From the NCBI RefSeq assembly GCF_005239225.2, contig NC_133284.1, positions 29,560,339 through 29,624,338 of the forward strand: a stretch of 64,000 nt of DNA, read 5' to 3'. Within the stretch, counting starts at the first letter, position 1. Every line of letters begins with the position of its first letter. Below, in pieces: positions 46,573-58,172 of the stretch. This DNA comes from Populus alba. Lineage: Eukaryota; Streptophyta; Magnoliopsida; Malpighiales; Salicaceae. The translations under genes were made by a program, and so were the position numbers. A model generated the notes under the pieces. It did not search any database, was not told the origin of the DNA, and worked only from the letters and a program-made list of their open reading frames with translations.

Positions 46573-49324
46573 ATTAATCTAATTAACATAATTAAACCAA
46601 AAAAGAATTAGAATATTATTTAATATATTTCTTAATCTATATTTAAAACTTTATATAATAAATTATCAAAATAACTTCATTGCTAACTAGCTTATAAATT
46701 ATCAAAGGGAAATATAATATGTTGTTTTTGATTATCTATTGGATTAGTAAAATGATATAGGCAAAAAAAACTAGCTAAATAGGATACACCAAGCAATTGC
46801 TCAGTTTATTATTTATCACCATCATTTTTTTTCTTCAACTTTAGTAATATAGACTATTCTATTGGAAAAAAAATATAATCGTTTTCATTGTCAAGTAATA
46901 TTGTAGAAATAAAGTTTGCATGCAAACATATGTCATAATTATTATTTTTTAACCAACTATTAAATATTTATTTCATCAATAATTTATTACTTAAGATCGT
47001 CACATTAAACAAAGAAATACTAACAAACTAAAAACACTTTGGAGACAAATTATACCATTATTAGCAAACAGAGGCTAAGATTTAATTACAATGCAATTTT
47101 TCTACAAATCAAGTTATCTTCCAAAATTAATAAATAGTTTTAAGCTACATTAACAAACCTGGAGGACCAATATGCACAACCCAGAAACTTGGCAACTCCA
47201 AATGCAAATAAGTAATGTGATGATGATAGGTTCAACAATCTGAAATTAAAAAAAATAAAAATAAAAATAAAAATAAATAAGAATAATAGTGTTAAAAAAT
47301 TAAAAAAGTAAATTAGCATGTAATGAGCAAGAATAGCATTGAATAATGTTTCCAACCATTTTATTTATGATTTATCAGGACTTTATAAAATAAAAATCAT
47401 TTAACAGGCTGGAAAATGAAATTATTTAATAGGCTGGAAAGAGAATCCCAACACTACCATATCCTTGCCCACCCAAAAATAAAGTCAGAAAATAATCATT
47501 TAAAAGGCTGGAAAGAGAATTGACAATCACTGGCCATCCTTGGACAGCCCATGATTTCAAGCTTCCTTTTTAACATCTTTAGCGCTGTTTCTTCAAACTC
47601 TTTCAAAAGCCAACAACAAATCATAATTAGCTTTCGAGAAAAAAAAAAGAGATAACAGACGAGGCACCTTATTGAAGACCAGAGCCCCAGACGGTAGCAG
47701 CCCTAGTTGGCGGAAAAAGTTGTGCAAGATTGAGGAATCTGTGCTGGGGATCCGGGCAATATGGGGAAAAGATTGGAGTAGATTTCAACTCACCTTTCCG
47801 CTCAACCTCAGGCTAAATAACCTGATATTGATGATAGCTGACCCATATTATATTGAGCATTCTGACAGAAAACAAGACGTTTGGATGAAAAAATTTTCTA
47901 GTTAAAATATTCAGATTGAATTGAACATAGCAGACTCTTTCAACACATGAAGAAATTGCATAGTAGCTAATATATTCAAAGACTAATTCATGAATTCTGG
48001 ATCCATACTTATAATTTTGGATCCATCCTGTAGGTCATGTTTTTTTTTTTTTAACTTCTTAAGATAATGGCACCATGAAGAAACAAAATATTAAAATCCA
48101 TCATTCTTGTCTCCATTTGTTTCAGATAATGAAAATCAACATAACTACGTACTAGTTAAAAACAAAATGTAGCACGTTGTCGTCCTCTGCCAGCATAAAT
48201 GAAAAATGTAGCACGTTGGAGAAAACAGAGGTTAAAGGAGACAAAGCCAAAGCCATATGGAGAATGAAGGAACTATATATTGTGATGGGCTGCCTCTGCA
48301 AAATCAAAGAAAGCAGGAAAGTATATCAGTCGGAAGGTAAATTTTTTAACATATTTGAGTCATTAATCTTCTCCCTGAACTGAAGACTTTAAAATTTCTC
48401 CTCTCTCGGCATGTTTGGACGTTTGAGTTCATTAAGTGTGCATGCAGTATCGATAAAGCCTTGAAATAATAATAAAAAAAGCCTTCAAAATTAATTAAAT
48501 AAAAAAAATCAAATTAACTGATTATAAAATCCAAAAAAACTATTATCGAGTTCATTTTTAATTTCAAAAACTTGAAATTGATTCAGCCAAAATTAAATGT
48601 AAAATAAAAAAATATTAATATTTTTATTAACCCAAAATTAATCAAACCCACGTTTCCCCAATCAGCCCTCTTTCACATTTCTGTTGCCTAGCCAACCTTC
48701 TAAGACACATTACCCAAACTTTGTATGGAGAAGTTGGGAAGCTTTGCTAGAAAGCCGGCTAACACACATTCCCTGTTGTCATATATAATTTTTACCTTAA
48801 ATTTTGCACAAACTGTACCATCCTTTCTAAGACACATTTCCCATATTTCTCCCCCAAAAAACAACACACATACACCGAGTAAAACCAAAAAACCCAGAAC
48901 CCTATAAAAAGTCTCACTACTTCCATATTTAACAAATAATTTGCAATAGATCTACAAAATTATTCTGTAAAATTAGTTAATAAAAAAAATATATTCTCTC
49001 TAAATTACAAACATAATTTTTTAAATATGGGTTTTTGATTATACCTGCTATCACACTATGTTTGCTCCTTGCAAGATTGAATTTTTGGAAGTGTAAAGTA
49101 ACTGGAGAAAAAGTTAACAAAACAACAAGTTATGTTTGTGGACGCATGACAAGGATATGTAGAATTGAAAGGGACATGGGATTGGCTCCTGGAAAAGAAA
49201 TAGAAAGGAAGAGATATGGGTTAATTAGGTTTTTAAGAATTATAGAAAGGGATAGAAGATTGGGTTCTTTTGGAGAATGAATTAAGTTTGCAGCTGTGGG
49301 GTTCTTCTTTTGTTGTTTTCAAGG

Positions 49325-49366
<42 letters not shown>

Positions 49367-49437
49367 AATAAAAAAGTGACACATAATAATTATTATTTTA
49401 TAAAAGTCAAAATTTAATTTTTTATAGCAGCAACCAT
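46573..49437. other. Noncoding interior of the CACTA element
   Basis: About 2.9 kb without a supported gene. It should include the transposase promoter and leader (minus strand). An (AC)n microsatellite lies at 49328-49365, and short imperfect repeats of the phrase TTTAA(C/A)AGGCTGGAAA occur at 47400-47515. Confidence 0.5.
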
Positions 49438-49635
49438 ATTAGCAACGGCAAATCCGTTGCTAATTCTTAATATATTAATTTATTTTTCAGTATCTGATTT
49501 TTCGTTGTTGAATCCGTTGCTAATATTAAAAAATTAATATATATTTAATCCGTTGCTAATCTGTTACTAAAATTGCAACTAAATTATTCTGATGCTAAAA
49601 TCCTTTGCTAATTACCCTTCTTTTTAGTAGTGTTA

Positions 49636-51077
49636 TCACACTTCCCAGCCTCTTTCCACTTCCTTTCCATCATATTCATTTGCACCAACAAAAAAACAAC
49701 CCAAATATCATTTTATCCCCCTTACATGGTAGCATATCGTAAACAGCAACAAAAACACCATCAACCTCTTCCTTTTGTGGCTGAGTCTTTCAAGACAGTA
49801 ACATGAACTCCAACATCAACTACGTCTAGTAGCAGCTTCAACTTTAGCAGGACCCTGTTCCAACAGACCATCAGCGACAACATTTGTTCTTCAGTATCTA
49901 CAGTATCTCCACCACCTTATGGCAGACCAATAACGGCAGCCAAGCAACACCCCTAACCCAGGTAACCGTCTCCTCCATCTTCATCTTTACGTGCCCTTTA
50001 GTTGTTGCAGACATGCATAACGTGAATTATAATTTATGATTTTACAAATTTCTAGGTCACTAAGCTGGGTTAGTGACCAAGCTGTGTATGCTAGATTAAG
50101 CCCATCATGTATGGCTGGATCTCACTTATATTTATATAAAAAAATATTTTATGGGGTTTCAGTCAGCCTATCTATTTGTATCCAGAATATGTCAAACATA
50201 CTTTTATGCCTATCTCTTAGTTTTAGTTTGTTTTTATTTTAATATTTAGTCAAACAAGTCTTTAAAAAATTTCAAGGACCATTTTGAATTTGTTTGTGGG
50301 TTTCTTGCATGTTTTTCAATAATTTGGTTTAATATTGGGTTATAGATTTATACTGTAAGATATGAACCCGGTATTAAAAAATATCCAGTTTTCTCCAAAA
50401 TTTCAAAAAGATCTAAAACAAATTAAAAAAAATCCCTCATTTAAAAAAACATAACAAATATTTTGCTTTCAGGCATACAGCTAGATTCTAAAATCTTCAT
50501 GCATATTTTATATGAAAAAATAAAAATTGCATTTTCATCATACTTTAAAAAATACAAAAAAAATAATTCAATTAATGACTATCACAACAAGTTTGCGATT
50601 ATTCATTAGGATTTAGTCAAATTTTCAAATAAAAACATTTTCCTTACTTCTTGGCCTTTAGGATAGTTAAGTTTTAACTTGATAACGTAAGAATTTCCTT
50701 ACTGAGAAAGACTTTTCTTAAGCCTTAGACAAACTTTTATGGGCTTTAGAATGGTTGAGTTTTAACTTGATGATATAAAGATCTCCGTAATGAGGAGGAA
50801 TTTTCTCAAATCTTAGATAAACTAACGAATAGAAACACGACTTAGAATAAAAAACAAAGCCGCTTACCATAGGTAGGGTGCACTAGGGGTGATATGTCTT
50901 CCCTTTGCACAATCAATCCCCTTACCCAAACTCTGGTAGATCAATAGGTTTTCTAGTTACCATAATACTAGATGGTGACATATTTTTTCTTTTATTTACT
51001 GATAAAAAACAAGAATTCCTTGTCTTTTCCGCCTATATCTATCCCGATAACCCTAATTTGGAAGGATGATTGCCACA
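49636..51077 (+). repeat. Third Ogre-type LTR, 3' half
   Basis: Continues the LTR after the CACTA element. Positions 50330-50990 are the reverse complement of the core of the second LTR (TAATATTGGGTTATAGATTT, GCTTACCATAGGTAGGGTGC, CTAGTTACCATAATACTAGA). The end near 51077 (GATTGCCACA) is approximate. No primer binding site follows, so it may be a solo or truncated LTR. Confidence 0.65.
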
Positions 51078-51640
51078 ATGTTGTACTTGTACGCCAATAG
51101 AAATTCAGGGGAAATGTAAAATTTGTTGTGATGATAGAGATTATAGTATAGTAGATTATAATAGAGGGGAAATTAGGAAGGAATCATGCAGAAAAATCTT
51201 ATGGTTCAATAAAACCTATAAGGTCGGCCAAAAAGGGATAAATTATTATATGATGAAATTGGGTTTATTCATGTGAATTGTGTTAAATTAATGCATAAAT
51301 TTGTGTGGAAGATGATTGTAAATGAATTTAGTAATGTTATATTAATTGATTGAATTTTTATGTTGCTATGGATCGGAATTCTTGAGGATGATTATTGGAT
51401 TTAAAGGTAAAATTGTTGTATTGTGCTTGATTTCTCGTATAAGGGAAGATTTTGATTAACAATTAAAAATGGATTATGGTATTAAAAGAGGTTGTGGTGC
51501 TGACCATTAATGGAAAAAATGAGTTTGATTTAGTATTTAATGTTTTTCTATAATCTGCTCAACATCATAACACTATAGTTAGAGCACATGCATTGAGTAT
51601 TATTTCTTGTAAATATATTTTATGGACAAAATAAAAAAAT
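51078..51640. other. Unassigned AT-rich DNA
   Basis: No gene is supported. A 68-codon plus-strand frame at 51070-51276 with several cysteines is present but matches no recognised family and is probably chance. Confidence 0.35.
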
Positions 51641-51649
51641 ATATATTTA

Positions 51650-51945
51650 AACTAGTTTAGACTAGTGGCGTTTGTATTTAGACAACTAAGAAAAATTGCT
51701 TAGACTAACTAAAGCTAGTGGGGTCTATGTTTAGATGACTAGGATATTTTTTCAAACAAATGAGATATTTGTTTAGACTAGCTAAGGCTAGTAGTGTCTA
51801 TGATCAGACGATCAAGATGTTTGTTTACACTAGATGAAACTAGTGGCTCCTGTGTGACAGATGATCGGGATAGTTGTTTAGACTAGTCAACCATAAAAAG
51901 GACTAGTGACATCAGAGTACTTGATGACTAGGATATTAAATCTTT
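51650..51945 (+). repeat. Degenerate tandem repeat of about 52-bp units
   Basis: About five units share the words GTTTAGACTAGCTAA, (A)CTAGTGG and GA(T/C)GA(C/T)(T/C)AGGAT. The spacing is roughly 52-70 bp. Unit divergence is high. Confidence 0.65.
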
Positions 51946-52049
51946 GTGTGCTTTTAAGAATAAGTATGTGGTTTGTAAAATTTTCAAAGTTGGTTTTGTT
52001 GACCTATGGGTCATATATTAATACTTATAATATCTTATATTTTGATCAT

Positions 52050-53250
52050 AACAATTAAATGAAAAATGGACTAATGATATGCTTAAATGAAATTAAGTGT
52101 AAATAGGTTTTATATGAAGATCACATCAACAAGCATATGGAATTGAATAAAGAAATCCATCAACAAATCCAAGATGTAAAGTAAGTGAAGACTTAGCTAT
52201 TAAAGAATATTATTTTTAGAGTTTATTGTTAAAATCTTTATATCTTACACAATAGTAAACTAAAATAAATTCACACACTTCACATTTCATGCATAAAAAG
52301 GACTGATATACATTTTAATTGGTACAATTTCACTAGGTTTAAAATTGCTAAAACCAGTTTTAAGTTGAATCAATCAACCACTTGGGCATAACAAATGAAC
52401 TGGTCAACAGTTGTTCATCCGTGATGAACACCTAGAACTTTGCATAAACTGATCAATCAAATGATATGTTTATTTAAATTGGCCGACTGCTTTAGCTGCC
52501 AGAGACATTCTAGTGGCTATAAACGACTAGTTTCTTTTAGAAACATATATATAGCTCTCTTTCATGCAAAATAAAATAACAATTTTGAAAATACATGATA
52601 TATGAGCTATTCCAAAAAAAAAAAAAAACAACTAAAAATCATTAATCCTAAGATACTCAAAGTTGTGCTAAATTAAATTTTCATATTTTAGCACAATAGT
52701 ATAAAATCTCACATCCATTACACTTACACACCTTCAATCATCTTAAGTGAGCTATAGAGATTATAGTTTTTATTTGTATAATATACTCTTTGAGAGAGTG
52801 CATCTTGTTATAAAATAAATCATAATTGTGAACACTTAACATTTTGAATAAACTCTTGGCAATTAATGAGGTATTGTCACCAAGAAAAAAATCTTGAAAG
52901 GGTGACATCTTCAAGTGAAGATATTGCTTGGTGTGGATTCATTAAGAAAATTATATGTTTCACTTGGATAAGTAAAAGAGCACAATACTTAAGTACGGTT
53001 GGTACTTGAGGTGTGAATATAGGCTTGCCGAACCATGTTAAAAATCAAGTTTGCAATCTCTCTTTCCTTATCTTTTTATTTTAAGCACTTTAATTATATT
53101 GTTGGTTATTGTGTTATATTTACTTAGTGTGATTATTTGCATCATTTGACATTATTAGTTAAACACTTAATTCACCCTTTTAGATGTTATTATTATCTTA
53201 ATCCTAGAACAATAGGTTTTTTTTACAAGAAACTAAATAATGAATTTGTA
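52050..53250 (+). repeat. Probable copia-type LTR relic
   Basis: Phrases such as TGGTCAACAG with paired GATCAATCAA words and GTACGGTTGGTACTTGAGGTG followed by GGCTTGCCGAACCA resemble the LTR ends of plant copia elements. No coding region remains nearby. Confidence 0.35.
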
Positions 53251-54127
53251 TTCGAACTTTTTCTAGTAATTGTTTAAATTTTTAATGTAATGAATGGTTG
53301 AATTGTCAGGTCCTTCACATACCAGAGTGGAGTAGTAAATATGTTTAGTGTATTTTTTGTTTAGTCCTGGTTAATGTATTTATGAAAATTTTGTACTATA
53401 ACTTATTACCATATTTTGGTTGTATTAGGATGATATTTATATAAATGGAATATTTTAAGTTATTTGATTAAGTTGGTAGTTTAGGAATATTAGTAAGTCT
53501 TAGTTATTAAATGTATTTTCTTTTTTAATTTCATTTCTTTTAATTACATGATGATGCAAGATAGTTTAATGTAATTAATGTTATTCCTTTTCATTATATT
53601 ATATTATTGATCATGGATATGTAAATTAAAATGATATATGATTGACTTTGGTTTATGATGGTCAGACTGTGTTTGTGGATTTTGAGTGTGGTATTACATG
53701 TCATAATATTGATAACTTGGTATCCTGAATTTATGGGCAAACGCTATTGAAATTTCAATTGAGAATACATTTCAAAAGATAAACAATAAAAATGTATGAT
53801 TCTGCTCAACCTGGTTAACCATTTGATGGAATGAGTAATTAAAATTGCTATTGTCTCAATCAGTTGAAAAAACTAGTCAATCAATTGATCAACTAGTAAG
53901 AGAAATTTAAGAATTATTGGAGGAACCAGTCGACTGAATTTTTGGACTGAATTAATTTGGTCGACCGTTAAGCCGATAGTGTACTATTACAAAAGAAAAA
54001 CTACCCTATTTTTTGCATTATTGAAAAGGAAATTACATGAAATTGCAATACAAAATTAAGGTTGTTACATTTTATGAGAACTTTCAAACTATCATCCCTT
54101 TGTGACGCCTTTTCTACTTTGATCCCT
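53251..54127. other. Unassigned AT-rich retroelement-like DNA
   Basis: No gene is supported. A TTGGTATCCTGAA word near 53716 could be a decayed tRNA-Met primer binding site, which is weak. Confidence 0.3.
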
Positions 54128-55690
54128 TATTAGTACTTAAAAGTGCATATTTATCAAGGTTTTATATCATCATTTTGTACTTGAAGTATCAATAACTCCT
54201 CAGCTAGAGCATGTTTTATAATAACATATCTAATAATATAAGATACCTTTAATTCATGGTAAATGTTCATCTTAAATGTAGGCATATCACATAAATCATG
54301 GGATTGATTGATGAGTTTAACTACTGAAATTGAGAAGACAAAGAGAGGGCTAAGCTTAGAAAAGAGATGATGGTTCAGTCCAAACTAAAATACCATTCGG
54401 TTATTTGATCAGAACTTGGATTTAAGCCTGCTTTATATGTATGAAAAGCTAAGACATAGGCCTAAAACTTTCATGAAGACTCAAAGATTTAAAAAAGATT
54501 GTTTTCAAGTCTAAATTATAGCAACCACGGAGAAGTCTGAATCTGTTCTATAGCCTAGACATTGTTTAGTGTTCAGCCCATATCTCGAGTTCTAGAAGTC
54601 CAAATGATCTCAATTTTTTTTATTGGAAAGCTGAGATAATTTTCTAGAACTTTCATGAGTTAAGTCTGTTCAAATTCTGACGTTATCAATGACGTTTTAT
54701 TCAGATAAGAAGATAAGGATTGTCATTAAGTCAAGATGTGGCCACCCACTCAACAATTAGTCATCAAATCAATAGTTTCAAAATTTGGACTATAAATGGA
54801 GGCATTTGCCATGCATTTAGGCATCTTGGTTGTTCAAATCAAGATCTTGCTCTTGCTCTCTCTCTTTATATTTTTGTAATGCTTAAGTTTTGCTTTCATT
54901 AATATCTTGTTTATGCTTTTCATTTCATTTTCTTTACTTAGTTAACTTGTATCTTATTTATATTCTTACCTTGTTTATTTATGTTTCTCTTCTTTATTAT
55001 ATTGAGGTAAGTTTATTATGTCAAGGTAAAAAGGTTACACTAATGGTGTAAGAATAAGTATAATATAAACTTGGTATAGACTTCAATGCTTATATCCTAA
55101 ACAACTTGCTATTAACATGTCTTATCATTTTTATCTTATTAATTCTTAATACCTTACTTGTTAAATGGTTAATCTAGATTTGTGTTGTATAATACTTTGG
55201 ACAACAAATACTTGGCACTTTTATAATCCAACCGTATGGTTACCTACACATGTGTTATGAAAGGAACTTGATTTGTTATTAATATAAGTTAACATCATGA
55301 ATTCTTGACAATATTTAAAAGTTTGGTGTTATTTAAATAAGATAATTAATATGATCATGTTAACAGTTTATAATGAGCTATTAAGGATAATCATCTGATT
55401 GGAACCTCCTTTGTGTGTGGTTTCTAGTTGAGTAATAAAAAGAGTTTATATTATACTTGTTTGAAATACCATTAGTGGATCCTCTAACTTTGACATTTGT
55501 TTTTATCATTGTTTAATCCTTACATCAATATCTTATAAAATTCTCATAAACTCTTTATTTTATTAAATATATGTATTATTTGTAATTTATATAGTTCATA
55601 TCCCTGTGGTTCGACCCCGATCTTGCTAAGTTATTTATTACTTCGACACTTCTACACTTGGGAGAAGACATCAATCTTTTGGTCGTGTCA
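54128..55690 (-). repeat. Dispersed LTR-like repeat, copy B (1.56 kb)
   Basis: It is collinear with copy A at 36517-38080. Both have the same direct orientation and nearly the same length. Minus-strand ends are TGACACGACC... and ...TTAAGTACTAA. No coding potential is seen. Confidence 0.75.
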
Positions 55691-57639
55691 ATCCCCTATC
55701 TTTTAATTTTATCCTTAGTCAATAAATTTGACTCAATTGACCTTTAATTTGATCAAAAAAGGATGCAATCACTTAAAAAAAGAGTTTGAGGACCAAAACT
55801 AAATAAAAGAAAATTTTGGACAATGAGTCTATAATGAAATGTTAGAACATGAATAGTGTGCGCATAATGTTTTACCAACAACATTTAAAGTTTTGTATAA
55901 AATTTCTTATATGTTGGTTTTTTAGAAATATCAAGACATTTAAATAAAATATAACTAGAAAATAGAGGTTATATTATAATATAATTTTATCAAGGGATTA
56001 TAAGTATATTAAATATGGTTTTGACTCTTAAATAATTTTTATATTATCAAAGAAACTAATGGTGCTTAATGATTCACCATGGAGTAAGATTCATTGCATT
56101 GTGGATTGCTATAGTGTAATAATATTTATGCTCTCCGCAATATAAGTTAGGTTCTTTTGATAGTATCAAATTAATCAGGATTAAAGTGATTATCTCACTT
56201 TTTTGGCATGGTGAAAATAATAAATTACCCTTAAAAAGAAAAAAATTGTTTATCATCTAAGGGTTGCTTGATCTTTTTTTTTTTTTAAGAACAATAAAAT
56301 GATTAAATTACTCTTAATAGCCCAAAATCCTAAACTTTTTGTTAGGGTGTTTTTTTTTTGTCTTTTCATTATGTTTTTATTTTTTATTTTTTTTATCACA
56401 TGGGATAAATGATTTAATAACTTAGCAAATATAAATATTATTAAAAAAAGATGGTTGACATATGTATTGCACACATCAGCGTGTGAGTGTCTCCGTGGGT
56501 TTCGAAAGGCACAGATAGTGTTGTCCATTGGCCAACCACAAGATTTCAGGGCAGTGTTGGAAAGTGCTCTGCATACCTTCCATGCATGAGCGGTGTGTGT
56601 GGACAAGAGACTACTAGTTTGTTGCCATCAACCTTTTCTTTCTTGTTTCCTCTTTGCACTTTGATTCCCATGTCAAACCCTCTAATTTTTCAGATTAGCT
56701 ATTCAACTTGATATTTCTTCGAATTTAGTCTATGTTTTTGTGATTACAATTTTGTTTTATTGGATTTAATTTTTATAATTGGAATATTTTTTCTATTTCA
56801 TCATTCTTTAATTTTTTTATTTATCATATTTGAACCTCAATCTTTTAATTGCTAATTTTTCTTGATTTATTTTTTTCTTTTCAATTTAATCTCTCATTAT
56901 TTTATTTTATTTAATATTAATACTAGATATGATACTCATTCTTTTGATTTCTATTTTTTAGTATTTGTTTTTATTTTCTTGGTTTATTTTATTTTTAAAT
57001 TTCATCCCTCATTGTTTTGTTTCATTTAATTTGGTATCATCTTTGGTTTTTATTTTTTTTAATTTCTATTTATTTTGTTTTTTTTTTTTAATTTTGGATT
57101 GTTGAGAATTTTTCTTTGTAATTTTTTTGGGTTTACCTTTTATGAGGTAACTTTCATAACCTAGGATACAAGTTTCAAAGATTAACCTAGTTTGACTTAG
57201 GTTTTTTATAATTTTTTTTATAATTTCATCATTTGATATTATATTATTAAGCTTTTCAACTTTGTGAGTTTTGCTGCTTTTCTTTTTATGGGGTTCCAAT
57301 CTCATATTTTGGGTCATGGGGTGGTCAAGTTAATAGGGTTAACTCGAGTTTTTATTTTGATTTTATTTTGTTTTTCCTTTAATTATTTTGTTTGCCTGGG
57401 AGTTTAGCTCCATTGTTTTATTTAATTTTTTTTGTATGGAGTTATCCCGCTCTTATAAGTTTGTGATGTGTTTGACATGCCAACTTGAAATTTTTTTTTT
57501 TTGTCATTTAAATTTGGTTTTTTCAATTCGCCTCTCATTTTTTGCTTTACCAGTGATTGATCTTTATTTTTTTTTCTCTCTTTATAAAATTATTATGTTC
57601 TTATTTAATTTTTAATTTGTTATAAATTAGTGAGCATTT
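55691..57639. other. Intergenic DNA without a supported gene
   Basis: It includes a moderately GC-rich patch at 56455-56640 (CGTGTGAGTGTCTCCGTGGG) and a T-rich segment (56640-57620) like that at 22.9-23.6 kb. The overlapping open frames on both strands have no recognisable homology. Confidence 0.45.
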
Positions 57640-57815
57640 ATTTTATATTATAATATGTTTTTTAAAGTGTTTTTAAATTAATTTTTATTTAAAAATATAA
57701 AATTAATATTTTTAGATATTTTTAGATGATTTGATGGATTGATATTAAAAATAACAAAATATAAAAAAATTATTTTAATTAATTAATATTGTTAAAAAAC
57801 TACATGACTATCACT
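57640..57815. mobile_element. AT-rich MITE-like element, copy 3
   Basis: An AT-rich segment ending CTACATGACTATCACTAAACTAAATG, with the internal phrases TGATATTAAAAATAACAAAA and AAAGTGTTTTTAAATTAATTTT. It resembles the 28.97 kb copy read in the opposite orientation. Confidence 0.4.
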
Positions 57816-57940
57816 AAACTAAATGGACGGTTTTGATCAGACAGACGACGCGTGAGTGCCTAGAGGCTGATAAAGAGCCACGTCAACTCCCGCCACATAC
57901 CAAACATTTAATACCGTAAATACCCTCACGAGCAAATACA

Positions 57941-57970
57941 CCCCCCCCGCCCCCCCCCCCCCCCCCCCCC
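57941..57970 (+). repeat. Poly-C tract (C8-G-C21)
   Basis: Eight C, one G, then an uninterrupted run of 21 C, about 200 bp upstream of the DDB2 start codon. The minus strand is a long G run that could form a G-quadruplex. Homopolymer length may also reflect assembly error. Confidence 0.9.
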
Positions 57971-57975
57971 ACCCG

Positions 57976-58172
57976 CCATCGAAAGACGCTTCTTGCATCA
58001 GTAATCGAGGAAATAAAAGTCATATTAGTCGAGGGAGATTTTAGTAAATCAGGTCCGTACAATCAAAAGTCGGTTTTCTAGTTCTCAGATTATCTAATCC
58101 CTGCACACCTACGTCGTTGCTGCTTCAAAACATCCTCGTATATCTGTCGTTGTTTTATGTGAAATACCAAAA
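57976..58172 (+). promoter_or_regulatory. DDB2 upstream and 5' UTR region
   Basis: The DNA between the poly-C tract and the ATG. No clear TATA box is visible and the transcription start is not determined. The ATG at 58173 is preceded by AAAAA (ACCAAAAATGGC), a good plant start context. Confidence 0.4.

Larger units (their letters stand above)
42656..49632 (-). mobile_element. CACTA (En/Spm) DNA transposon, 6,977 bp
   Basis: The left end is CACTACTAAAAAATAAGC and the right end, reversed, is CACTACTAAAAAGAAGGG, so the termini match for 12 bases. The target site duplication TTA is present on both sides (42653-42655 and 49633-49635). Both subterminal regions carry repeated (A)GCAACGGAT/ATCCGTTGC palindromes (42770-42960 and 49440-49560). 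The minus strand encodes transposase domains in the order expected. The element sits inside the third Ogre-type LTR and is therefore younger than it. Confidence 0.93.

Noticed and set aside
47672..48383. Small plus-strand frames within the CACTA element
   Set aside because: They run opposite to the transposase, are short, and show no family resemblance.
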